From: Streptomyces sp. NBC_01478
GTDB lineage: Bacteria; Actinomycetota; Actinomycetes; Streptomycetales; Streptomycetaceae
DNA length: 64,000 nt
Reading direction: 5' to 3'
Assembly (NCBI RefSeq): GCF_036227225.1
Contig: NZ_CP109444.1
Coordinates: 9,653,501 to 9,717,500, forward strand
In this document: positions 27,945 to 35,941 of the stretch, piece by piece
Numbering within the stretch: the stretch's first letter is position 1
Layout: each line of letters begins with the position of its first letter
The notes under the pieces: generated by a model
Database searches by the model: none
Seen by the model: only the letters and a program-made list of their open reading frames with translations
Told to the model about the DNA's origin: nothing
Translations under genes and position numbers: made by a program

Positions 27945-30026
27945 ATGGATCTGCTGTCCACGGGCGCCATCGGTGCGGTGTTCGGAGCCGTCGGCTCCGG
28001 GATGGCGGGCGAGGCGGGCAAGTTGGCCTGGGAATCGGCCGGCGGCATGGTCCGCCGGCTCGCCGGACGTGAGGTGACGGCACCCGCCACCCCCGACGAA
28101 GTGCACGCGATCGCCCGCCTGGTCCACGACCGCGTGCACGCCGACCCCGAACTCGCCCTCGCCTGGACCCGGTTCGCACGGGGCGTGCGTGTCCCGGCCC
28201 CCGTCACCGGGCCGGGACGCCACTGCCTCCCGGTCGCGCCCCGCTCCTTCACAGACCGTCAGGACGCCCTGAGGCTCCTGGACAAGGAGGCGACCCGCGC
28301 CTTCGGCGGACGCCCGCGACTCGTGCTCCTCCACGGCCCCGAGGGCATCGGCACCAGCACCCTCGCCTTCCACTGGGGCGCACGGCAGGCGGCCCGCTTT
28401 CCCGACGGGCAGCTCTACGCCGACCTGCGCGCGCTCGGCCCCGAACCGGTGCTGGCCGCGCTGCTGCGCCAACTCGGCCTGCCCGACGAGGACATACCGC
28501 CCTCCTTCGCCGACCGGGCCGCCCTGTTCCGGCGCTCCCTGGCCGACCGCCGTGCCCTCGTGGTGCTCGACCACGCCCGCTCCGCCGCCCAGGTGCAACC
28601 GCTGCTGGCCCCGGCTCCGGACGTGGTCACCCTCGTCGTGGCGCGCCATCCGCTCATCGGCCTCGACGCCCTGCGGATCCCGGTCGGCCCGCTCGGCCAC
28701 CGGGACGCGAAACGACTGCTCACCGAGCTGGCCGGCAAACCCGCGGTCAGCGCCGCCCGCGCCACACTGCCCGCCGTACTGGACCGCTGCGCCGGCTCGC
28801 CCTACGCACTGCGCGCCGCCGCACCCCGGCTGACCACGCCGCCGGAGACGCCGGCCGGGCCCGGGAGCGACCCGGTGAGTGCCGCCGTCGAGGACTCGTA
28901 CCGCCTGCTGGCCCCCGACGCCGCCCGCCTCTACCGCCTGTGCGGCCTCTACGACTGGCCGGCCCTCGACGCCGCCGCGGCCGCCCGTGCCGCCGGGACC
29001 GACGCGACCGACGCCGCCCGGCTCCTCGACGAGCTGGCCGGCGCTCTGCTCATCGAGCCGACGGACGACGGCCGGTACCGCTACCGCCCCGCCGTCCGCG
29101 CGCACGCCGCCCGCACGGCCGCCGCCACCGACGGGATCGCCGCGTGCTCCGCCGCCGTGTCCCGCACCGTCGAGGGCTATCTGCACCTCGCGCTCGCCGC
29201 CGCCCGGGCCGCCCTGCCCGAGAGCTGGCGCGTCCCGTCCGCGACCACCCCGCTGTCGTACGAGAACCGGGGCGCGGGCGTCGCCGCACTGGCCGCCGAG
29301 GCCCCCAACCTGGTCCAAGCCGTGCACGCGGCCGAGGAGTTCGGCGACTGGGACACCGTCGTCCTGCTGGGCCAGGCCCTGTGGCCGCTCCAACTCAAGG
29401 CGGGCCACCACGACATACTGCTCCCCGCCCTGCGGGCGGGCGTCCGGACGGCGGACGCCCACTTCCCCGGCACCCGCACCGCCGGCGCCCTGCACGCCCA
29501 ACTCGCCCACAGCCTCATGGAGTTGCGACGCTGGGACGAGGCGGAACCCGAGGCGCTCGCGGCGGCCCGGGACGAACGGGCGGGAGGGCATGTGCGCGGA
29601 CATGCCTCCGCCGTCGAGTTCCTCGGCCTGCTCCGGCTGCGCCAGTGGCGCTTCGACGAGGCGTACGCGGCCTTCGACGAGGCCTACCGGATCCTGGACG
29701 GCATCGGTCCCGCCGACGAGGGCGCCGCCGATCTGCCGCGCGCCCGCGCCCTGTTGGAACGCCACCGGGGCCGGGCCCTGCGCGGCCTCGGCCGCCGAGC
29801 CGAGGCCGTCGAACGCCTGGACCGCGCGCTGGCCTTCTTCCGCGCGAGCGGCGAGGCCTACAACACGGCCCGCACCCTCACCGACCTCGCCGAAACCCGC
29901 CTGAACGGCGGCGAGTTCACGGCCGCCCGCACCCTGATCGACGAGGCGACCGCCGCCCTGCGCGACGAGCAGGCCGAACAACACCTGGAGTATCTGCGCC
30001 TGTTGCGCGAACGCTGCGACGGCTAG
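27945..30026 (+). CDS. NB-ARC-like STAND ATPase with TPR repeats, degenerate P-loop
   Basis: 693 residues from the ATG at 27945; in-frame GTGs upstream (27909, 27942) are possible starts. An ~80-residue helical N-terminal domain is followed by an NB-ARC-like nucleotide domain. Its P-loop reads GPEGIGTST (131-139): the invariant Lys of GxxGxGK[ST] is Thr. Walker B reads ALVVLDHA rather than LDDA. The C-terminal half is a TPR array of the AfsR/SARP type (PLSYENRGAGVAALAAEAPNL, then repeats to the end). With no DNA-binding domain, it is a signalling or scaffold protein of unknown role. The lost Lys suggests it no longer hydrolyses ATP normally. Tail overlaps the convergent gene by 4 bases. Confidence 0.85.
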   Translation: MDLLSTGAIGAVFGAVGSGMAGEAGKLAWESAGGMVRRLAGREVTAPATPDEVHAIARLVHDRVHADPELALAWTRFARGVRVPAPVTGPGRHCLPVAPRSFTDRQDALRLLDKEATRAFGGRPRLVLLHGPEGIGTSTLAFHWGARQAARFPDGQLYADLRALGPEPVLAALLRQLGLPDEDIPPSFADRAALFRRSLADRRALVVLDHARSAAQVQPLLAPAPDVVTLVVARHPLIGLDALRIPVGPLGHRDAKRLLTELAGKPAVSAARATLPAVLDRCAGSPYALRAAAPRLTTPPETPAGPGSDPVSAAVEDSYRLLAPDAARLYRLCGLYDWPALDAAAAARAAGTDATDAARLLDELAGALLIEPTDDGRYRYRPAVRAHAARTAAATDGIAACSAAVSRTVEGYLHLALAAARAALPESWRVPSATTPLSYENRGAGVAALAAEAPNLVQAVHAAEEFGDWDTVVLLGQALWPLQLKAGHHDILLPALRAGVRTADAHFPGTRTAGALHAQLAHSLMELRRWDEAEPEALAAARDERAGGHVRGHASAVEFLGLLRLRQWRFDEAYAAFDEAYRILDGIGPADEGAADLPRARALLERHRGRALRGLGRRAEAVERLDRALAFFRASGEAYNTARTLTDLAETRLNGGEFTAARTLIDEATAALRDEQAEQHLEYLRLLRERCDG

Positions 30027-31771
30027 CCACGGGTGACCCGGACCCGGTGAACGGCCCCTCCCGTGTGCACGGTCAGCCCCTGGGCGACGACCTCGTGCAG
30101 CGACTTGCCGGACGCGAGCCAGCCGTACAGGGCCGAGGCATGGGCCGCCGGGTCGGTGTCCGCGCCCGGCTCGGCGCGCAGGTGCAGCAGGGTGCCGTCC
30201 GAGGTGCGGACCGTGCACGCGCCGGGGCCGGTGACGTACGCGGCGAGGGCGCACTGCGGGTGCCGGGCGAGTGTCTCCGCCGTCCAGAGCGCGGGTGATC
30301 CGAACCGCGGATCGTCCGCCGCGCCGTGACGGAACACCACGTCGGCCAGCGAGAGTTGGGACTGCTCACGGGTGTCCTCGTGCACCGCCGTGTGGGCCTC
30401 GCCCGTGCTGTCGGGCGCCGGGTGCGGGCCCGCGTGCCGGACGACGGAGACCTCGCCCGAGCCCAGCAGCTCGGTCAGCACCTGGAGCGGGACCGTGTGC
30501 GCCGCGGGCTCGAACGGCGGGAGCGGGAGAGGTTCGAGCAGCGCGGGCGCGTCCGGTTCCGGGATGCCGATGATGTCGTAGAAGAGGCGACGGAGGCGGG
30601 TGGCCGACTCGCCCGGTACGGAGCTGGTGAAGGCGGCGGGGGCCGGCAACGGGCGGTGGGTGCCGATGAGTTGGGCCAGTTGAGGGCGGAGCGGGAGTGC
30701 GGGGTCCAGGCGGGGTGCCGTACGGACGAAGGCGTGCACCGGGGCGTCGGGGGCGAGGCCCGCGAGGGGGGCTGCGCCGAGGAGGACCGGGGTGCCGAGT
30801 GCGGCGGCGTAGTAGGTGACCGAGCCGTGGTCGCCGATGACCGCGTCGGCGGCGAGCAGCGCCTGGCGCCAGCCGTGCAGGGGGTCGACGAGGGTGAGGC
30901 CGGCGCGGCGGGCGCGGTCGAGCCAGGCGCGGAGCTGGCCGGGGCCGTGGCCGTACCAGATGTTGGGGTGCAGGACGGCGGCCAGACGGTATTCGTCGAC
31001 GGGGAGTTCGGAGGTCAACCGGGGGAGCAGGGAGGGCAGGAGGTCGTCGCCGAACAGGGACTCCGGGTTCCAGGTGGAGTTGAGCACGACCAGGCGCTGG
31101 GCCCGTCCGACGCCGAGCGCCCGCCGGTAGCGCTCCCGGTAGGAGCGGGCCGCGAGCATGCGGTCCCAGCAGGGATCACCGGCCAGTACGCCCGTGGACG
31201 CGGCCTCGGGGCAGACGGCACGCAGCCGCTCCATCTGCTCGGGGTGCGACAGCACCAGCGCGTCGGCGACGGGCCGTCCGCTTTCGTCGAGCAACCACTC
31301 CGGCGACAACCCGAACACCGGAGCCGCGGGCTCCGCCGCCTCGCTGCCGGGTGTTGGGTGTTGGGTGTTGGGTGTCCCCAGCGTCTTAGTGTATCCGACA
31401 CCGTGGGACAACACGGCCAATACGCCGGAAAATGCCCGGAGTTGACCGCCAAAGCTCGCCGACACCGCCAAGTCGACCGAGGTGCGCACGGCCTGGTCCC
31501 AGGGCAGCACCGGCACCCCCGTTTCCGCCAGCAACTCGCCGACCCCCGCCCGGAACGCCGACGACCCCGTGCACGTCACCAGCAACTGCACCCGGAAGTC
31601 GTCGTGGAAGAGCGGCAGCACATCGAGCAGCCGGGTCGCGGAGGTCACGTTGTGCACGACGAACAGCACCTTGCGGCTGTGCCCCCGCGTCGCCCACCGC
31701 CCGGCGTCGTCGCCGACCGGCACCCGTATCCACTCCTCGGCCCCCGCCACGCCCTCGACCACCTTTCGCAC
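30023..31771 (-). CDS. GT-B-like (CDP-glycerol glycerophosphotransferase-like) protein, carries a heptanucleotide repeat
   Basis: About 582 residues if the GTG at 31771 is used; no clear ribosome site marks the start, and the frame extends upstream to 31897. The N-terminal part (KVLFVVHNVTSATRLLDVLP) and the central block (LAAVLHPNIWYGHGPGQ, DAVIGDHGSVTYYAAALGTP) look like the acceptor and nucleotide halves of a GT-B fold close to CDP-glycerol glycerophosphotransferases. A C-terminal ~130 residues is distinct and unidentified. No signal peptide is seen. Function unknown; a cell-surface polymer role is plausible. The coding sequence contains a 7-bp tandem repeat at 31349-31375. Confidence 0.75.
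   Translation of the reverse strand: MRKVVEGVAGAEEWIRVPVGDDAGRWATRGHSRKVLFVVHNVTSATRLLDVLPLFHDDFRVQLLVTCTGSSAFRAGVGELLAETGVPVLPWDQAVRTSVDLAVSASFGGQLRAFSGVLAVLSHGVGYTKTLGTPNTQHPTPGSEAAEPAAPVFGLSPEWLLDESGRPVADALVLSHPEQMERLRAVCPEAASTGVLAGDPCWDRMLAARSYRERYRRALGVGRAQRLVVLNSTWNPESLFGDDLLPSLLPRLTSELPVDEYRLAAVLHPNIWYGHGPGQLRAWLDRARRAGLTLVDPLHGWRQALLAADAVIGDHGSVTYYAAALGTPVLLGAAPLAGLAPDAPVHAFVRTAPRLDPALPLRPQLAQLIGTHRPLPAPAAFTSSVPGESATRLRRLFYDIIGIPEPDAPALLEPLPLPPFEPAAHTVPLQVLTELLGSGEVSVVRHAGPHPAPDSTGEAHTAVHEDTREQSQLSLADVVFRHGAADDPRFGSPALWTAETLARHPQCALAAYVTGPGACTVRTSDGTLLHLRAEPGADTDPAAHASALYGWLASGKSLHEVVAQGLTVHTGGAVHRVRVTRG
31349..31375. repeat. heptanucleotide tandem repeat (GGGTGTT, 3.9 copies) inside a coding region
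   Basis: Three perfect copies of GGGTGTT (31349-31369) and six bases of a fourth lie inside the GT-B-like gene. On the coding strand the unit is AACACCC and encodes TPNTQHPTP. Seven is not a multiple of three, so gain or loss of one unit would shift the frame. Confidence 0.85.
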
Positions 31772-32101
31772 GTGTGATCGGGCAACGATAGTCAGGCTCG
31801 GGCCCGCGTGCACCGGCCGCCCCTGAAATCGGCCGGGGCACGCGGAGGCCCTACTGGCGGCGCCGGGCTGCGAGTGCCTTGGCGGCGCCCCGCGCACGCA
31901 GGTTCACGAAGGCCGGTGTCACCGGGCCTGTGACCGTCCTACCCCGGTTGACGGCGAATCACGTGCCTGCCGGGAGTCGGAGTTGCCGTGCGGCGAGCCG
32001 CTCCACCGGCATCGCTCGAAAGATCCCGAACTCGAAACCCCCGGGCACCGGAGCCCAAAAGGCGTCCGGCACCCGGGGGCGCGGTGGTCACCGGGCGACG
32101 G
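31772..32101. other. intergenic region between convergent/tandem minus-strand genes, weak hairpin only
   Basis: 330 bases. An open frame continues from the GT-B-like gene to 31897 without family-like sequence. Near the right end CCCCCGGGCACCGGA (32038-32052) faces TCCGGCACCCGGGGG (32065-32079), a hairpin with a two-base internal mismatch that may terminate the MHS transporter transcript. Nothing else was recognised. Confidence 0.5.
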
Positions 32102-33442
32102 TCAGGCCGTCACCGTCTCCGGCCGTGAGGTCTCCCGGGGCGACCGTGTGCCGAGCAGTTCCGTCGGGACCTTGCTGGTTTCGCGGGCCGTGGCCGCGGC
32201 GATGACCGGCGGGACGCACAGGGCCGCCGTGAACAGGGCCACCGAGGACCAGTCCGTGCCGTCCGGACCCGCGATCTGCGCGGCGAAGGTGACCGCGAAC
32301 CCGGCCACCGCGAAGCCGATCTGGGTGCCGATGGCCATGCCGGACAGCCGCACCCGGGTCGAGAACATCTCGCCGTAGAAGGAGGGCCACACGCCGTTCG
32401 CGGCGCTGTAGACGACGCCGAAGGTGACGATGCCGAGGATCAGGACGAGGGCGTAGGAGCCCGTCGAGATCGCCCAGAGGTAGAGGAACATCGTGATCGC
32501 GCTGCCGACCGCGCCGATCAGGTACACCGGGCGGCGGCCGATGCGGTCGGACAGGGTGGCCCACAGGGGGATCGCGGCGAGGGCGACGAGGTTGGCGAGC
32601 GCGCCCACCCACAGCATCGACGTACGGGACATGCCGACGGAGTCGCTGGTCGCGTAGGCCAGCGCCCACACCGTGAAGATCGTGGAGACGGAGGCGATGA
32701 GCGCGCCCGCGATCACCCGCAGGACGTCCGCCCAGTGCTCGCGCAGCAGCACCACGAGGGGCAGCTTCACGACGCCCTCGGTGGCCGCCTGCTCGGCGAA
32801 GGCCGGGGTCTCCTGGAGCGTGCGGCGCATGAAGTAACCGGCGACCGCGACCAGGACGCTGGCCCAGAACGGGACGCGCCAGCCCCAGGACAGCAGTTGC
32901 CTGTCGGGGAGTTGGGCGATGCCGAGGAAGACGAGGGTGGCGAGGAGCTGCCCGCCCTGGGTGCCGCCGAGGGTGAAGCTGGTGAAGAAGCCGCGCCGGT
33001 CCGGCGGCGCGTGCTCCAGCGTCATCGAACTGGCGCTGGCCTGCTCGCCGGCCGCGGAGATGCCCTGGAGGACGCGGCACAGCACGAGGAGGACCGGGGC
33101 GAGCGAGCCGACCTGGGCCCGGGTGGGAAGGCAGCCGATGAGGAACGTCGACAGGCCCATCAGCAGCAGCGTGAAGATCATGACCTTCTTGCGGCCGACG
33201 CGGTCGCCGAAGTGTCCGAGGAACAGCGCGCCGACCGGACGGGCCGCGTAGGCGACCCCGAAGGTCGCGAGGGAGAGCAGGGTCGCCGTCGCGGGGTCCG
33301 AGTCGTCGAAGAAGACCTTGGGGAAGATCAGCGCGGCGGCGCTGCCGTAGATGAAGAAGTCGTAGTACTCCAGGGCGCTGCCGATCCAGGCGGCGGCGGC
33401 CGCCTTCTTCGGCTGCCCGACGGCTTTGGCGGGGACGGACAC
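32102..33442 (-). CDS. MHS-family MFS transporter, shikimate/aromatic-acid type (ShiA-like)
   Basis: 446 residues, 12 membrane helices. The start IGSALEYYDFFIYGSAAALI and the loop LFLGHFGDRVGRKK are classic for the metabolite:H+ symporter (MHS) family, which includes ShiA (shikimate), ProP and KgtP. The gene shares a regulator-type operator with the divergent quinate/shikimate dehydrogenase region (33541-33564 and 34438-34461). It sits beside dehydrogenase and dehydratase genes for shikimate breakdown. Uptake of shikimate, quinate or dehydroshikimate is therefore the likely role. Confidence 0.9.
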   Translation of the reverse strand: MSVPAKAVGQPKKAAAAAWIGSALEYYDFFIYGSAAALIFPKVFFDDSDPATATLLSLATFGVAYAARPVGALFLGHFGDRVGRKKVMIFTLLLMGLSTFLIGCLPTRAQVGSLAPVLLVLCRVLQGISAAGEQASASSMTLEHAPPDRRGFFTSFTLGGTQGGQLLATLVFLGIAQLPDRQLLSWGWRVPFWASVLVAVAGYFMRRTLQETPAFAEQAATEGVVKLPLVVLLREHWADVLRVIAGALIASVSTIFTVWALAYATSDSVGMSRTSMLWVGALANLVALAAIPLWATLSDRIGRRPVYLIGAVGSAITMFLYLWAISTGSYALVLILGIVTFGVVYSAANGVWPSFYGEMFSTRVRLSGMAIGTQIGFAVAGFAVTFAAQIAGPDGTDWSSVALFTAALCVPPVIAAATARETSKVPTELLGTRSPRETSRPETVTA

Positions 33443-33540
33443 GGCTTGCTCCTTCGGGGGAACTCCACCGTAGGCGGCGGAGTGAGCGGAGACGGGGGAG
33501 CGTGGGGGAGGGGAGGGGGGGCGGTGCTGCCGGATCGCGG

Positions 33541-33564
33541 CTAATTAACCCACTGGATAGTTAG
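33541..33564. promoter_or_regulatory. candidate TetR operator upstream of the MHS transporter
   Basis: A 24-base site with CTAA at its left end and TTAG at its right end, AT-rich in a GC-rich region, about 100 bases before the transporter start. The same CTAA-N16-TTAG frame recurs at 34438-34461 in front of the dehydrogenase, so both are probably bound by the TetR protein encoded between them. Confidence 0.5.
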
Positions 33565-33660
33565 TCTCGGTGGGTAGGGATGTTGCGCCCACGTTTCCCG
33601 GGTGTCAAGGGGTGCCGTCGGGCGACCTGGGTGCGTCCCGGGTGAGACCTCGGTGCGACC

Positions 33661-34326
33661 TCAGTCGGTCGTCCGGTCCGCCGTCAGATAGGCGATCACC
33701 ATGTCGCCCAGCATGGTCCGGTAGTGCTCGCGCTGCTCGGGGGCGACCAGGTCGCGGCCGAACAGGGCGCCGAAGGTGTGCCGGTTGGCGACCCGGAAGA
33801 AGCAGTACGAGCTGATCATCGCGTGCAGGTCGACGGCGTCCACGTCGGCCGTGAACAGGCCCGACTTCCGCCCCGACTCCAGGATGCGGCCGGTCACGTC
33901 GAGGGCGGGCGAGCCGATCTTCCCGAGCTTCTCGGACGCGGCGATGTGCTCGGCCCCGTGGATGTTCTCGATGGACACCAGACGGATGAAGTCCGGGTGC
34001 TGCTCGTGGTGGTCGAAGGTCAGCTCCGCGAGCCGGCGGATGGCCGCCACCGGGTCCAGATGCTCGACGTCCAGGCCCTGTTCGGCCTCGCGGATCACGC
34101 CGTAGGACCGTTCCAGGACGGCTGTGAAGAGCTGCTCCTTGCCGCCGAAGTAGTAGTAGATCATCCGCTTGGTGGTGCGGGTGCGGGCCGCGATCTCGTC
34201 GACGCGGGCTCCGTCGTAGCCGGCCCGCGCGAACTCCTGGGTCGCCACGTCGAGGATCTCGGCCTTGGTGCGGGCGGCGTCACGGATCCGCCCGTTCGGT
34301 CGTGCCGGTTCTTCGACGCTGGTCAT
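33661..34326 (-). CDS. TetR-family regulator of the quinate/shikimate genes
   Basis: 221 residues. The HTH is VDEIAARTRTTKRMIYYYFG, preceded by AEILDVATQEFARAGYDGA. The C-terminal domain contains HHEQHPDFIRLVSIENIHGAEHI, a pattern seen in actinobacterial regulators of aromatic-compound genes. It lies between the transporter and the dehydrogenase and is divergent from the latter. Two similar 24-base sites flank it, so it is the likely repressor, with a pathway intermediate as inducer. Confidence 0.9.
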   Translation of the reverse strand: MTSVEEPARPNGRIRDAARTKAEILDVATQEFARAGYDGARVDEIAARTRTTKRMIYYYFGGKEQLFTAVLERSYGVIREAEQGLDVEHLDPVAAIRRLAELTFDHHEQHPDFIRLVSIENIHGAEHIAASEKLGKIGSPALDVTGRILESGRKSGLFTADVDAVDLHAMISSYCFFRVANRHTFGALFGRDLVAPEQREHYRTMLGDMVIAYLTADRTTD

Positions 34327-34437
34327 CGGGTTCCTTCGGGCGAGGGGCCAGTGCCGGTGATTGTAGAAGCCGGGGCGCGGCGCCGGGTCGCCGAGTTCGC
34401 GTCCGGGGCTTCCCGCGGGCCCGGGATCCTGATATAG

Positions 34438-34461
34438 CTAACGTACTAGTTCGTACATTAG
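34438..34461. promoter_or_regulatory. candidate TetR operator in the dehydrogenase/TetR divergent promoter
   Basis: A 24-base near-palindrome: CTAA/TTAG ends plus inner CGTAC/GTACA arms. It lies 22 bases before the GTG of the dehydrogenase and 111 bases before the TetR start. It shares size and end sequences with the site at 33541-33564. Confidence 0.6.
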
Positions 34462-34483
34462 TGAGCCGTTCGGGAGGGCCACC

Positions 34484-35371
34484 GTGGCCGATGTCGTCAA
34501 GGACTCGTATCTCGTCGGACTGATCGGTTCCGGCATCGGCCCCTCCCTCAGCCCGGCCCTGCACGAACGCGAGGCCGACCGGCAGGGCCTGCGCTACGTC
34601 TACCGGCTCATTGACATCGACGTGCTCGGTGTCGGCCCGGAGGCGGTGGGCGACCTGGTGCGGGCCGCCCGCGATCTGGGCTTCGACGGGCTCAACATCA
34701 CCCACCCGTGCAAGCAGCTCGTCATCGACCACCTCGACGGGCTCGCCCCGCAGGCCGAGGCGCTGGGCGCGGTCAACACCGTCGTCTTCGAGGCGGACGG
34801 CCGCGCGGTCGGCCACAACACGGACGTCACCGGTTTCGCCGCCTCCTTCGCGCGCGGACTGCCCGACGCGCCCATGGAGCGGGTCGTCCAGCTCGGCGCG
34901 GGCGGCGCGGGCGCGGCCGTCGCACACGCCACGCTCACCCTCGGCGCCGAGCGCGTCACCGTCGTCGACGCGCTGCCCGAGCGCGCCGCCGCCCTCGCCG
35001 ACTCCCTGAGCCGCCACTTCGGCGCCGGCCGCGCGGCCGGCGCCGGCCCCGAACTGCTGCCCGCAGTGCTCGCCGGCGCCGACGGCATCGTCCACGCCAC
35101 CCCCACCGGGATGGCCGCCCACCCCGGACTGCCCTTCCCCGCCCGCCTGTTGCACTCCGCACAGTGGGTCGCCGAGGTCGTCTACCGCCCCCTGGATACC
35201 CAACTCCTGCGCACCGCCCGAGCGTTGGGCTGCGCCACCCTCGACGGCGGCGGCATGGCGGTCTTCCAGGCGGCCGACGCGTTCCGCCTGTTCACCGGAC
35301 GCGACCCCGACACCGCGCAGATGCTCGCCGACATCGCGGAACTGGCCGGCGCGGTGGCGGCGCCGAAGTAG
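34484..35371 (+). CDS. qsuD: quinate/shikimate dehydrogenase (QsuD-like)
   Basis: 295 residues, GTG start. It follows the AroE/YdiB fold: substrate-binding SLS (S21, S23), catalytic Lys in NITHPCKQ (K77), GAVNTVV, Asp in GHNTDVTGF (D115), a QLGAGGAGAAVAHA nucleotide loop, and the C-terminal DGGGMAVFQAADAFRLFTG. By recall it matches the NAD-dependent C. glutamicum QsuD along its whole length more closely than biosynthetic AroE. It would oxidise quinate or shikimate to the 3-dehydro compounds, feeding the dehydratase downstream. The next gene is 570 bases away, beyond a repeat array. Confidence 0.9.
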   Translation: MADVVKDSYLVGLIGSGIGPSLSPALHEREADRQGLRYVYRLIDIDVLGVGPEAVGDLVRAARDLGFDGLNITHPCKQLVIDHLDGLAPQAEALGAVNTVVFEADGRAVGHNTDVTGFAASFARGLPDAPMERVVQLGAGGAGAAVAHATLTLGAERVTVVDALPERAAALADSLSRHFGAGRAAGAGPELLPAVLAGADGIVHATPTGMAAHPGLPFPARLLHSAQWVAEVVYRPLDTQLLRTARALGCATLDGGGMAVFQAADAFRLFTGRDPDTAQMLADIAELAGAVAAPK

Positions 35372-35379
35372 CCGTGGTC

Positions 35380-35940
35380 GGGCCGGGGCGGTCGTGGCCG
35401 CGTGCGGAAGTGGATGTGGCCGTGCGGAGGCAGCGGCGCCTGCGCCAGGGCGGTCGTGTCCGTATCGAAGTGGATGAGGCCGCGCTGATGCGGTCGTGCC
35501 TGCGCCGAGGTGGCCGTGCCGCACCGGAGTGGATGTGGTCGTACCGAAGTGGTCGTGCCCGTACCGACATAGATGGACCCGCGCCGAAACACTCGTACCC
35601 GTGCCGAGGCGGCTGCGCCGCACCGAAGTGGATGTGGTTGCGCCGCAGTGGTCGTGCCCGTGCCGAGACGGCCGTGCCGCACCGAAGTGGTCGTGCCCGC
35701 ACCGAAGTGGTCGTGCCCGCATCGACATGGATGGGCCAGCCCCGAAACGGCCGTGCCCGCACCGAAGCAGCCTCGCCCGCACCGACACAGATAGGCCCGC
35801 GCCGAAACAGTCGTCCCCGTGCCGACGTACCCGTGGCCGCCCCGAAATCGCCACGCCCGCGCCGACGCGGCCGTCCCCGCCCCGAAGCACCCGCGCCCGC
35901 CCCGAAAATCCGCACCCGCCCCGAAATCGAGAGGTACCCC
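35380..35940. repeat. array of about 28 degenerate 20-bp tandem repeats
   Basis: The whole gap between the dehydrogenase stop and the dehydratase start is built from head-to-tail units of 20 bases (four or five of 19, one of 22). The approximate consensus is GcaCCGAAGTGGTCGTGCCC. Unit starts fall at 35521, 35541, 35561, 35581 and so on; the units at 35679 and 35699 are identical. Units decay toward both ends, and the last runs into the ribosome-binding region at 35918-35940. A 20-bp period cannot hold a reading frame, so the array is non-coding. Long open frames on both strands here are by-products of composition. Confidence 0.9.
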
Positions 35941-35941
35941 G

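Noticed and set aside
35380..35940. CRISPR array
   Set aside because: Units are directly adjacent with no unique spacers, and no cas genes are present.
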